Made by a program: the position numbers and the translations under genes. Source: Nakamurella silvestris (GTDB taxonomy: Bacteria > Actinomycetota > Actinomycetes > Mycobacteriales > Nakamurellaceae). From it: a DNA stretch of 53,462 nt. Below the pieces are notes generated by a model. That model saw nothing but the letters and a program-made list of their open reading frames with translations, was not told the DNA's origin and searched no databases. The stretch is from contig QXCQ01000165.1 of assembly GCA_003576535.1 (NCBI GenBank), positions 1 through 53,462 of the forward strand, written 5' to 3'. Of the stretch, positions 8,400 through 16,560 are shown one piece after another (the stretch's first letter is position 1; each line of letters begins with the position of its first letter).

Positions 8400-8473
8400 C
8401 CGTTCTCGCGCAGGTTGTTGCTCCTCGCGCACGCAACTACGTGCGCGAGGAGCAGGACCGCGCGCGGGAACGG
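8400..8473. repeat. Long nested palindrome, family A, copy 1
   Basis: Begins 8 nt after the purB stop. The inner arms TGCTCCTCGCGCACG (8419-8433) and 8440-8454 pair perfectly over 15 bp around CAACTA. The outer arms begin CCGTTCTCGCGC and end GCGCGGGAACGG. The inner arm is almost the same as in copies at 16482 and 38149. There is no U-tract. Confidence 0.9.
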
Positions 8474-8499
8474 CAGGCCGTGGGAGGAACTGACCACCG

Positions 8500-9852
8500 G
8501 TGCGCCGTCGACTGCTCCTGCTGACCGCCTTCAGCAGCACCCTGGTGCTGCTGGTCCTGGCGGTGACGGTGCTGCCGCTGATCCGGCCCCGCGTCACCGA
8601 ACGACTGGACCAGGAACTGCGGGACCCGATCCTGGCGGTGGCTGCCTTCGTCGTCGACAACTCGCCCAGCGACGAGCAGCTGGCTGCCTACCTGGCAACC
8701 CTGGACACCTCGCCGGATCATCGGCTCGGCGTGGTGTCCACGTTCGGACGGGCCCCGATGGGCAGCGACGCGGCGCGACTCGGTCGCTACTACGGCAGCC
8801 TGACCGGGGTCGGCACCGTCGCCAAACCGAAGGACTGGCCCGCCTACCTGTATCCCCGGTTCTTCGTGGAGAACAGGGATCGGGTGGCCTCCCAAGGCGT
8901 GAGCGACGGTCAGCACTTCTGGATCATCGAAGGCACCATCCCGCGTGCGGTGATCGCCCGTCACGAGCGGCAGCAATGGTTGGTCATCGCCGGTCTCGCC
9001 GCGTTGGCGCTGGCGATCTCGCTGTTCGGCGCCGCAGTTGTCTCCCGCCGGATCACCCGGCCGATTACCCGCGCAATCGCGACCGCGGAGGCTTTGGGAG
9101 CCGGTGACCTGACCGCGGTCGCTCCCGCCACGGGGCCGAAAGAGGTGGTGGAGCTGGGTATCTCGCTCAACCTGCTGGCCGGCCGGATCGATCGGCTGCT
9201 GGTCGGCGAACGGGAGCGGGCGACGAGCCTGTCCCATCGGCTGCGCACACCGCTGACCGTGTTGCGGTTGGAGACCGAACGGGCCGAACCACTGCTGGCG
9301 GCCTCCCCGGAACAACGGGATCGTCTGCACGCCGGCATCGCCGACCTGGAGCGAGGTCTGGACGAGATCATCCGGGAATCCCAGCAGACCCGGGAGGACG
9401 GGGTGTCCACGTCCACGGATGCCAGGGCCGTCGTGCTCAAGCATCTGGAGTACTGGAGTCCACTCGCGGCGGCCCAGGAGCGCGAGGTGACGCGGTCCAG
9501 CACAGCGGAGCCACTGCCGGTGACGTTGTCCGCCGAGGACCTCGGTGTGGTGCTGGACGCGGTGTTCAGCAACATCTTCCGGCACACCGCGCCAGGGGTG
9601 GGGTTCCGGGTCGATCTTCGACGGGACACCGACCGGATGGTGCTGGAGGTGGTCAACGAGGGTGACGCCGACTCGGTACGGCGGCCAGATCAGGAGGGCT
9701 CGACCGGCGTCGGCCTCGAGATCGCCCGGAAGATCCTCCGTGCGGCGGGTGGGACGTTGACCGCACAGGCGGACCTTTCGGCCGGTTTCGCTGTCGTCAT
9801 CCGGGTGAAGCTGGCGGCCGGCACACTCGCATCGCTCACGGCGACCCGCTGA
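8500..9852 (+). CDS. Orphan sensor histidine kinase
   Basis: A 450-residue two-helix sensor kinase. The first membrane helix is at about 5-27, an extracellular sensor region at about 28-155, the second helix at about 158-178, HAMP at about 179-232, HisKA with LSHRLRTPLTVL (phospho-acceptor His246), and an HATPase domain with NIFRHTAPG and GVGLEIARKILRAAGG. The GTG start has GGGAGG 12 nt upstream, slightly far. No response regulator adjoins it; the nearest on the same strand is 15785-16462, separated by the rhamnosidase locus and lacking its own kinase. They may be a split pair. Confidence 0.88.
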   Translation: MRRRLLLLTAFSSTLVLLVLAVTVLPLIRPRVTERLDQELRDPILAVAAFVVDNSPSDEQLAAYLATLDTSPDHRLGVVSTFGRAPMGSDAARLGRYYGSLTGVGTVAKPKDWPAYLYPRFFVENRDRVASQGVSDGQHFWIIEGTIPRAVIARHERQQWLVIAGLAALALAISLFGAAVVSRRITRPITRAIATAEALGAGDLTAVAPATGPKEVVELGISLNLLAGRIDRLLVGERERATSLSHRLRTPLTVLRLETERAEPLLAASPEQRDRLHAGIADLERGLDEIIRESQQTREDGVSTSTDARAVVLKHLEYWSPLAAAQEREVTRSSTAEPLPVTLSAEDLGVVLDAVFSNIFRHTAPGVGFRVDLRRDTDRMVLEVVNEGDADSVRRPDQEGSTGVGLEIARKILRAAGGTLTAQADLSAGFAVVIRVKLAAGTLASLTATR

Positions 9853-9858
9853 CGCCGA

Positions 9859-9893
9859 AGGCGGTGCTGCGAGAAATTCCCGCAGCACCGCCT
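9859..9893. terminator. Hairpin terminator between the kinase and the rhamnosidase genes
   Basis: AGGCGGTGCTGCG (9859-9871) pairs perfectly over 13 bp with 9881-9893, with a 9-nt loop. It lies 6 nt after the kinase stop and 10 nt from the convergent rhamnosidase stop, so it probably serves both. No U-tract is visible. Confidence 0.8.
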
Positions 9894-9903
9894 CCAGGTG
9901 TGG

Positions 9904-12900
9904 TTATCCGGCCAGGTTCGCGTAGCGGTGGAAGAAGGCCGCCACCGCCTGCCGGGACGCGGTCTCGGTCGGACGGAACCTCCCGTCGGGGTTCCCGGTG
10001 GTGATACCCGTTGCGGCGGCCCACTTCACGGCCTGGCAGAACGGGTCGGATGCCGAGATGTCCGGGAACGGCTTGCCATCGGTGCAGGCACCGCCTTGCC
10101 GTCCGGTCTTCAACCGGTGCAGGAACACCACCGCCTGATCCCGGGTGACGGTGCCGCTGGGCAGGAACTTCCCGCCGGTGTTCCCGGTGGTGATGCCCTG
10201 TTGGTACATCCAGGCGATCTCCCCGCACAGCGGGTGCGAGATCGGCACGTCCACCGCGGGTTTCGCGGTGCAGGCCGGGGCTTTCGCCTTCCCCGTCGTC
10301 AACCGGTACAACCACGCGGCTACGGCATCCCGGGCAAGACCCGAGGCGGGCTTGAAGTTGGTCCCGTCGAAACCGGTGGTGATCCCGCGAGTCGCCAGCC
10401 ACTGCACATCGTCGAAGAAATCGCTCTTCGGCGGGTGGTCGGCGAAGTAGACCCGCAGGGTGGACGTTCCCGTGGAGCCAGTCGTGGTGGCATTGCCGGC
10501 GTAGGTGGCCGAGAGACGATGATCCCCGGCCTTCAGCGGTGCGGCCAAGGTGATCTTGCCGGTCCCACCGGCGTTGACCGTACCGGCACCCAGCACCTTG
10601 CTGCCGTCCTTGATCGTGACCGCTCCCGAGGTATCTGCCGATGTGCCGGTGACGGCCACGGCGATCGAGGTGACGGCCGGGCTGACCCGGATCGTGTTCG
10701 ACGTGGTGATGGCAGTGGTCGAGGTCGCCTTCTCCGGGGTCCCGTTGAACTCCCAGGTGCCGGCCGGTACGGAGTACACCTCGTAGGCCTTGCCGCCGGC
10801 GGCGTCGCTGCGCAGATGGGTGGCACCGGCCGGTGCCACCACTGCCTTGTCCTGGGTGGGCACCCAGATCTCGGTCGGGGTGTTGTGCGGAACCTGGACG
10901 GTCAGATGGATCCTGCCGTCCGTCAACCGGTTCCACTTCGACGCGATGGTGCCGTTGACGGTGTCGATGTGCGCCTCCACCTTGTTCAAGGGCCCGGTGT
11001 CGACGGATGTCTGGCTGGGTGAGGTCGGAACACCCTTGTTCGCATCGACGGTCGGGATGAACGGACGGATACGTGCGGTGCCCCAGGCGACGTCGGTGGG
11101 CATGATGCCTGCCAAGCCCTGGTAGAACCAGGTGGCGATGTTGTCCCGGTAGTGGTGGTTCAACGATCCGCCGGTCCAGTTCTCCCAGAGAGAGGTGGCC
11201 CCCTGGGCGATCTGGTCGGCGTACCCGGGTGCTCCGAGCACGGTGCTGGCCTTGAGAACCACGTCGGTGTAACCGTAGTCGTCCAGGATGTTGAACTCGT
11301 ACTTGGAGCCGTACATTCCCGCCTGGAGGTGGTACCCGGCGTTGATGATCGAATCGGCGACACGCTTGGCGACATTGGCCTTGTTCTGGGCCTGGGTTCC
11401 GGTGCCGGCCAGGTACAGCGGGTCGGCAGGGTCCAGATCGGATCCGGGAACCAGGTCGAACTCGATCGCCATCGCGTTCTCGGACTCGACATTGCCACCG
11501 ATGAAGGTACGGGTGGTGTTGTCCCAGTAGTTGGCGACGAACGCCGCGCGCAGCTTCGTGGCGAGGGCCTTGTAGTGGGTCGCCCTGTCGTTCTTGCCGA
11601 TGAGAGTGCCCACGGTGGACATGTAGTCGGCGAAATGGATGTAGAACTGCAGGTTGATGACGGCGGAGTCACCCGCGGCCCCCGCTCCCGAGTACTCGCC
11701 GAGGGCGGAGGTGAACTTGTAGTTGTTCGCCGGCAGGAACAAGGTCTCGTAGTACTGGAGCATCTTGTCCTGGGAATCGAAGAGCGGCTCGAAAAGGGTG
11801 GTGTTGCCGTAGTAGGTGTACAGCTCCCAGGGTACGACGAAGAAGGCCGAATCCCAGGCGGGCACCGCCTTCCAGGTGTAGTTCCAGCCGGGGGTGCGAT
11901 CGAACCCGTAGCCGCCCTTGGCCGCAGGAAGGATCATCGGCACCTGACCGGTCGAGCTCTGGTTGTCCGGGAAGGACAACAGGTATCGCGTCAGGATCCC
12001 GTTGACGTCCCAGATCATCGACTCGGTCTCGGTGCTGGACACGGCATCGCCGGTCCAGCCGTTCTTCTCCCGGGAGGGGGTGTCGGTGGGCTTGGAGAAC
12101 AGGTTGTTCTGTTCGGCCCATTCCAGGTTGCTGGTGATCCGGTTGATGAGCGGACTGTCGGTGTCGAAACTGCCGGTACGGACGAATCCGGTCCGAGCCA
12201 CGTTGACACTGAAAAGGTCCGGGTCCGAGGCAAGGCTCAGCGGGTGACCGAGGACCTGATCGATGTTGCGGACCTCCATGTACCGGAAACCCCACTGGGA
12301 GAACTGGTTCTCCCAGATCTGGTTCCTGGTGCTGCCGACCGTGTAGTAGTTGGTCTGCAGGTTTGCGTCGTGGAAGTTGTTCTCCTCGTCGACCACCAAG
12401 GGAGAGGTGGCGGAACCGGTTCCGGTGACGGAGTTCCCACCGCGCATCCGCACGGTGTAGCCGGCCTTGTCCGGGGTCACCCCGGTCAGGTTGATCACCG
12501 GGAAGCCGGTGAGGATCTGGCCGAAGTCGACGACGTAGACGCCGGAGCCGGGGAAGGTCTCGTTGATGGAGACCGGCTTGAGGTTCTGGCTCACCAGGAC
12601 CGGCTCGGTCTCGTCGGCCTTGAGGGTCGCCGGCACGAACCCGGCGGGGACGCTGTCGTAGGGCAGTGCGCCGTGGCAGCCGGAGTTCGGCGACGGAGTG
12701 CAACTGCCCGGTGCGATCGCCTGGGTGGCATTGGTCCAGCCGGCACCGGAATAGCCGGGCTTGCGCCAGCTGCCGACAGTGATCGCCCGTGCTGCGTTGT
12801 ACTTCTCGCCCGAGTAGATGGAATCGAACGTGGTGGGTCCGTCCGTGGTCAGCCAACTGGTGTTGGTGACGACGGTATCGGAGGTCCCGTCGGTGTAGTT

Positions 12901-14826
12901 GACGACGAGTTTGCCGCGGAACCGTGGGTCCCCGGCGTAGTTGGCCAGGTTCCAGTACCACTCGTTCGGTGTGGTGACGCCGTACCAGCCGCGGCCGAGT
13001 TCAGCGGCGAGCACCGTCTCACGGCCGGGTTTGAGGAACCGGGTGACGTCGAAGGTCGAGTAGAGCACGGTCTTGTCGTAGCTGCTGTGGTCCGGGAGCA
13101 TCCGTGGAACGTTGTGCCCGTCGGCGGCCGGCACCTCACCATCGGTCGTCACCTGGGTGCCGTTGACGCTCAGCACGAACTCGCCACCGGCCGCCGCATA
13201 CAGCCGGGCGGAGGCGATCTCCTTGTCGTCGGTGGTGAAGGTCTTGCGCAACAACGGGTTGGCGCTGGCCATCGGCAGCATGATGTTGTTGGTGGAGAAG
13301 GTCAGCCCGCCGATGCCTGCGATCCCGCTCTCGAAGGGATTGGCACCCTTGGTCAGATCGGTGTGGAAGTCGGCGGATCCGTCACCGGTCACCGAGACCG
13401 AGGTGATCGTGGCAGCGCCACCGGGCCCGAAGCCGATGGATCCGTTGGACCTGACCTGGTCGCCGGTCACGGTCCGGCTGTCGACCACCGTGCCGTTGAT
13501 GGTGGTGGTGATCGTCTCGCCCTTGACCTGGATCTTCACCGTGTGGTCACGGGTGTCCCAGGTGTCGGTGGTCAGACCGGTGGACGCCGGGATCGGGACC
13601 GTTGCGACCGCCACCTTCCTGGTGCCGACGGCCGTCGGGTTGGTCTCGCTCTGCGGATCGTAGTAGTTCACGCCCCACTGCACGGCGGGGGTGCCGCCGG
13701 GGACGCCGGTGTTGCCGGCGTAGTGGTTGGTGGTTGCCACCAGGTTCATCGTTCCGATCCCGTACACCGAAGTGCCGACGGGGCGGGCCGTCGTCACCGG
13801 ATCTGCCAGGCCGAGCCCGCTGCCGAGGCTGAACAGTGTCGCGGAGGACGGTGCGTTGGCGGTCAACGCGGGAGTGAAGGAGACGACCGCGTACCCGGCG
13901 GCGTCGGTGACCGAGGTGATGGTGATCCTCTGCCCGTTCAGGGTCGCTGCTGCTCCTGCTGCGAGCGCGACTCCGGCCGGAACGACGGCATGGCTGTCGC
14001 CGGCGGCAGGCGGAACCAGCAGGCGGGTGTTCACGGTTGCCGTTCCGACCGAGGTGACCGTGGTGGTCTGTGCATCCGGTGTGCCCCGGCCGACGACAAC
14101 GGTGTCCCCGACGTGCCAGTTGTCGACGCCGGCCACCGGGATCGACGTCGCCCCGGCGGCCACGACCGCGGTACTGACGGTTGTTCCCACGGTGCTCCTG
14201 AGCGCCCAGCTGTAGGACTCGCCCCAGGTCTTGCCCACCGGCTGCGCGTGGAACAGCAGGTTCAACCCGTTGCCGCCGGTCGTCTTGCCGCGGAACTTCA
14301 CCGTCTCGACCATGTCGGTCCAGTCGTTGTTCCGGTTCCGTTGCCCGCCGATCCACTGGGCCCCGGCCCAATCGGCTTCGCCGGCGAGCAGTCCGGTCTC
14401 CCAGGACGCCCCGTCACTCCAGGCGGACGCCGTTCCTGCGGCGTCCCAGACCCGGACCCGCCAGAAGTAGTCCTGCTGGGAGGTCTGTGCCGGACCCTCG
14501 TAGGGGACGTAGGTGCTCCGCGAGCCGGTGACCTTGCCGGACTTCCAGACGTCGGACAGCCCCGGAGCTGATCCGACCTCGATCTCGTAGGCGCTCTGCC
14601 GGTCGACCTGGGCCCGCCAGCTCAGATGCGGCGCGGTCCCGATACCGAGCGGGTTGACGCTCGAGTTCGTCTCGAGGCCGATCGGCGCTGCCGGCGCCGC
14701 GACGGCGGAGAGCGGGGCGCTCGGGGAAGGTTGGGTGGTGGCCGAGGCCGGGGTGACCGGGGCCAGCGACACCAGCAGTGCCAGGCTCAGCCCGACGCCG
14801 AGGGAATTGCTTGCGCGAAGTTTCAA
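9904..14826 (-). CDS. Secreted GH78 alpha-L-rhamnosidase with Ig-like and three SLH domains
   Basis: A 1640-residue secreted enzyme. Residues 1-29 form a signal peptide (cleavage near SAT). An Ig/fibronectin-like N-terminal module of bacterial rhamnosidases follows (APHLSWRAQVDRQSAYEIEV). About 130 extra residues (roughly 215-345, Val/Thr/Gly-rich) interrupt the next module. The catalytic (alpha/alpha)6 domain carries DTPSREKNGWTGDA near 915-928, the GH78 signature. An Ig-like repeat at about 1369-1458 is followed by three SLH repeats (about 1460-1640, each with ...GITTG... and RDxxxxxxxR), expected to anchor it to wall polymer. The TTG start follows AAAGGTG. It should release rhamnose from plant or microbial glycans at the cell surface. 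Probably co-transcribed with the DeoR-like gene 58 nt upstream. Confidence 0.9.
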   Translation of the reverse strand: MKLRASNSLGVGLSLALLVSLAPVTPASATTQPSPSAPLSAVAAPAAPIGLETNSSVNPLGIGTAPHLSWRAQVDRQSAYEIEVGSAPGLSDVWKSGKVTGSRSTYVPYEGPAQTSQQDYFWRVRVWDAAGTASAWSDGASWETGLLAGEADWAGAQWIGGQRNRNNDWTDMVETVKFRGKTTGGNGLNLLFHAQPVGKTWGESYSWALRSTVGTTVSTAVVAAGATSIPVAGVDNWHVGDTVVVGRGTPDAQTTTVTSVGTATVNTRLLVPPAAGDSHAVVPAGVALAAGAAATLNGQRITITSVTDAAGYAVVSFTPALTANAPSSATLFSLGSGLGLADPVTTARPVGTSVYGIGTMNLVATTNHYAGNTGVPGGTPAVQWGVNYYDPQSETNPTAVGTRKVAVATVPIPASTGLTTDTWDTRDHTVKIQVKGETITTTINGTVVDSRTVTGDQVRSNGSIGFGPGGAATITSVSVTGDGSADFHTDLTKGANPFESGIAGIGGLTFSTNNIMLPMASANPLLRKTFTTDDKEIASARLYAAAGGEFVLSVNGTQVTTDGEVPAADGHNVPRMLPDHSSYDKTVLYSTFDVTRFLKPGRETVLAAELGRGWYGVTTPNEWYWNLANYAGDPRFRGKLVVNYTDGTSDTVVTNTSWLTTDGPTTFDSIYSGEKYNAARAITVGSWRKPGYSGAGWTNATQAIAPGSCTPSPNSGCHGALPYDSVPAGFVPATLKADETEPVLVSQNLKPVSINETFPGSGVYVVDFGQILTGFPVINLTGVTPDKAGYTVRMRGGNSVTGTGSATSPLVVDEENNFHDANLQTNYYTVGSTRNQIWENQFSQWGFRYMEVRNIDQVLGHPLSLASDPDLFSVNVARTGFVRTGSFDTDSPLINRITSNLEWAEQNNLFSKPTDTPSREKNGWTGDAVSSTETESMIWDVNGILTRYLLSFPDNQSSTGQVPMILPAAKGGYGFDRTPGWNYTWKAVPAWDSAFFVVPWELYTYYGNTTLFEPLFDSQDKMLQYYETLFLPANNYKFTSALGEYSGAGAAGDSAVINLQFYIHFADYMSTVGTLIGKNDRATHYKALATKLRAAFVANYWDNTTRTFIGGNVESENAMAIEFDLVPGSDLDPADPLYLAGTGTQAQNKANVAKRVADSIINAGYHLQAGMYGSKYEFNILDDYGYTDVVLKASTVLGAPGYADQIAQGATSLWENWTGGSLNHHYRDNIATWFYQGLAGIMPTDVAWGTARIRPFIPTVDANKGVPTSPSQTSVDTGPLNKVEAHIDTVNGTIASKWNRLTDGRIHLTVQVPHNTPTEIWVPTQDKAVVAPAGATHLRSDAAGGKAYEVYSVPAGTWEFNGTPEKATSTTAITTSNTIRVSPAVTSIAVAVTGTSADTSGAVTIKDGSKVLGAGTVNAGGTGKITLAAPLKAGDHRLSATYAGNATTTGSTGTSTLRVYFADHPPKSDFFDDVQWLATRGITTGFDGTNFKPASGLARDAVAAWLYRLTTGKAKAPACTAKPAVDVPISHPLCGEIAWMYQQGITTGNTGGKFLPSGTVTRDQAVVFLHRLKTGRQGGACTDGKPFPDISASDPFCQAVKWAAATGITTGNPDGRFRPTETASRQAVAAFFHRYANLAG

Positions 14827-14884
14827 CTTCTACACCTTTCATTGTTTCGACGGTGAAACAGATGCACTGCGGTTGAGGGGCGAT

Positions 14885-15433
14885 TCACCTCCTGATGGAC
14901 TCCTCCGATGAGCGAAAGGAATACGCGGCCGATCCCGCGGTCGGGCGCAGGACGAGGACCCGAGTCAAAGCGGTCGCGGGCACAGCGGTGTACGGACCGA
15001 AAGCGCCGAGATTCTCCTCGTCGATGATTCCGATGATCTGACGGCATTGTGCGGCAAGTGTGCCCTTGCCCGCGGCGACCGCGGCGTCGCGGTCCATGAG
15101 TCCGCCGGTGGGAGTGTAGGAGTTCCCGCCGAAGAAGCCGACCGAGATCGTGGTGCCCGCCGTCGGTGAGGTGTTGCCGACCATGCTGCGAGTGGCGCGG
15201 TGGAGCTCTCCACCGACCAGGCACACGGTGTGTGCCGAACTCGTGAGGAGAACGTCGGCGATCTCGAGACTGGTTGTCACCACCACGGTTCGAGGACGGT
15301 CGAGCAGCATTTCGGCCACCGCCAAACTGGTGGCAGAGGAATCGAGCGCGATGTTCGCGCCGGGCCCGGCGAGGGCGACCGCCGACAGAACGGTGGTGAT
15401 CGGAACCGGGTCGACCGGCGGGGTCTGATGCAT
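14885..15433 (-). CDS. DeoR-family sensor domain without a DNA-binding domain
   Basis: A 182-residue protein matching only the C-terminal ligand-binding half of DeoR regulators: ANIALDSSATSLAVAEML, VVVTTSLEIADVLL, TVCLVGGELHRATRSMVG and GFFGGNSYTPTGGLMD align with the DeoRC fold, which binds phosphorylated sugars. The winged helix normally covering the first 60 residues is absent. This is not a mis-called start: GAGGAGG stands 7 nt before the ATG, and no helix-turn-helix is readable upstream. It precedes the rhamnosidase by 58 nt on the same strand. It may sense a sugar for a partner protein or be a decayed regulator. GTTTC-N6-GAAAC, a 16-bp imperfect palindrome at 14845-14860, lies between the two genes and could be an operator. 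Confidence 0.75.
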   Translation of the reverse strand: MHQTPPVDPVPITTVLSAVALAGPGANIALDSSATSLAVAEMLLDRPRTVVVTTSLEIADVLLTSSAHTVCLVGGELHRATRSMVGNTSPTAGTTISVGFFGGNSYTPTGGLMDRDAAVAAGKGTLAAQCRQIIGIIDEENLGAFGPYTAVPATALTRVLVLRPTAGSAAYSFRSSEESIRR

Positions 15434-15531
15434 GCGGACACCTCCTCGTTGAGGGTGAGTAGGGTTGGTCCGACGGCACCCGGTGCACCGGAGGTGGCGT
15501 GGAATCGGACGAGCCTTGGTCGATGGAGGGA

Positions 15532-15561
15532 ATTACACGCCGCACTGTTGCCGGTCGTCAA
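15532..15561 (-). promoter_or_regulatory. Sigma-70-type promoter for the DeoR-like/rhamnosidase operon
   Basis: On the minus strand TTGACG (15561-15556) is followed after 18 nt by TGTAAT (15537-15532), a near-consensus housekeeping promoter. The leader to the DeoR-like ATG is about 90 nt. The gene-free region 15434-15784 otherwise holds an unusually AT-rich stretch (15600-15700) and the hairpin at 15627. Confidence 0.6.
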
Positions 15562-15626
15562 GCATCGACGAACTATCTCAAGCGACCTGCTTTCGCGCGA
15601 AACCACGAATGTCGGCAACTGAAAGC

Positions 15627-15651
15627 AAAAGGCTCAGAAGTGGCCTTTTTT
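15627..15651 (+). terminator. Small hairpin with T-tract; possible terminator
   Basis: AAAAGGC (15627-15633) pairs with GCCTTTT (15643-15649), and T residues continue to 15651. It looks like a weak plus-strand intrinsic terminator, but no plus-strand gene ends upstream. It might stop antisense transcription or insulate the response regulator gene. Confidence 0.35.
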
Positions 15652-15772
15652 CTTAATTCAATCCAAAACGGAATGAGGTTCCTCTGAGGTTCGCCGGAGG
15701 TGAGGAATTTTGACTCCAGGCGGGCGGAGCTGTTGTCGCCGGACCGCAGCACTCCAGTGGCGATCGGGGGAC

Positions 15773-15778
15773 TAGGGT
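15773..15778 (+). promoter_or_regulatory. -10 element placing transcription start at the regulator ATG
   Basis: TAGGGT ends 6 nt before the ATG at 15785. The same arrangement (TAnnnT, 6-7 nt, start codon) precedes the genes at 22140, 33656 and 47087. No ribosome binding site is present, so a leaderless mRNA is likely. Confidence 0.5.
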
Positions 15779-15784
15779 GCTGGC

Positions 15785-16462
15785 ATGCCCAAGATCCTGT
15801 TGGTCGAGGACGACCCGAAGATCACCCTCAGCCTGGTCGACAGCCTCACCGAGAGTGGGTACACCGTCCTAGCGTTCAACCGGGGTGCGGCGGTCCTGGG
15901 GTCGCTGCTGCACTCCGAACCAGATTTGATCCTGCTGGATCTCGGACTGCCGGACATGGAAGGGGCGACCGTGCTGTCGATGGTCCGCGCGGTCTCCGCG
16001 GTCCCGGTCATCGTCATCACGGCCCGGCGGAACGAGGAGCAGATCGTTCGGCTGTTGGATCTGGGGGCGGACGACTACGTGGCGAAGCCGTTCACCATGG
16101 TGCAGCTCGGTGCGCGGATCAGGGCGGTGCTCAGGCGGACGGGATCTGCGGTGCCGCAGTCGATCGACGTGGGGGAGGTGAACATCGACACGAAACTGCG
16201 TCGGGCGTCGTTGGCGGGCCGGCTGCTGGATCTGCGGCCGCGGGAGTACCAGTTGCTGCTGACCCTGGCGACCAGTCAAGGTCAGGTGCTCACGAGTACC
16301 GAGGTGGCGAGCCGTATCTGGGGGGACGACGTTCCCGGTGCCGATGGCCGGCTGGACGCCCTGTTGTCGATTCTGCGGTCCAAGATGGGGGAGTCCGCCA
16401 CGAACCCGGTCTACCTGCATCGGGTGCGTGGGATGGGTATCAGGCTGGCCGCCCCGGAGTGA
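15785..16462 (+). CDS. OmpR/PhoB-family response regulator (orphan)
   Basis: A 225-residue regulator. The receiver domain (1-115) has the acidic pair VEDDP, the phospho-acceptor Asp52 in ILLDLGLPD, and the conserved Lys in YVAKPFTMVQL. The C-terminal winged helix (about 130-223) has LRPREYQLLLTL and LLSILRSKMGE, ending VRGMGIRLA. No kinase adjoins it. The orphan kinase at 8500-9852 is the closest candidate partner. The gene appears to be leaderless (see -10 element at 15773). A family A palindrome follows 20 nt after the stop. Confidence 0.9.
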   Translation: MPKILLVEDDPKITLSLVDSLTESGYTVLAFNRGAAVLGSLLHSEPDLILLDLGLPDMEGATVLSMVRAVSAVPVIVITARRNEEQIVRLLDLGADDYVAKPFTMVQLGARIRAVLRRTGSAVPQSIDVGEVNIDTKLRRASLAGRLLDLRPREYQLLLTLATSQGQVLTSTEVASRIWGDDVPGADGRLDALLSILRSKMGESATNPVYLHRVRGMGIRLAAPE

Positions 16463-16481
16463 CCGGAGGGCGCCTGCTTCT

Positions 16482-16555
16482 CCATTCCCGCGCACCGGGT
16501 TGCTCCTCGCGCACGTAACTACGTGCGCGAGGAGCAACAACGTGCGCGGGAACGG
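16482..16555. repeat. Long nested palindrome, family A, copy 2
   Basis: The inner arms are perfect over 19 bp (GTTGCTCCTCGCGCACGTA at 16499-16517 with 16520-16538), separated by only 2 nt. The outer arms TTCCCGCGCAC (16485-16495) and GTGCGCGGGAA (16542-16552) also pair. It lies between two convergent genes, 20 and 6 nt from their stops. Confidence 0.92.
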
Positions 16556-16560
16556 CGGTG

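Noticed and set aside
11152-14571. Plus-strand open frame of 1139 codons opposite the rhamnosidase gene
   Set aside because: The minus-strand frame encodes a clear signal peptide, GH78 core and SLH repeats. The plus-strand frame is Gly/Val/Arg/Asp-rich with no recognisable domain, the usual product of third-position GC bias.
15277-15618. Possible DNA-binding domain upstream of the DeoR-like gene
   Set aside because: The minus-strand frame here (starting MPTFVVSRESRSLEIV) shows no winged-helix pattern and is out of frame with the sensor domain, which has its own ribosome site.
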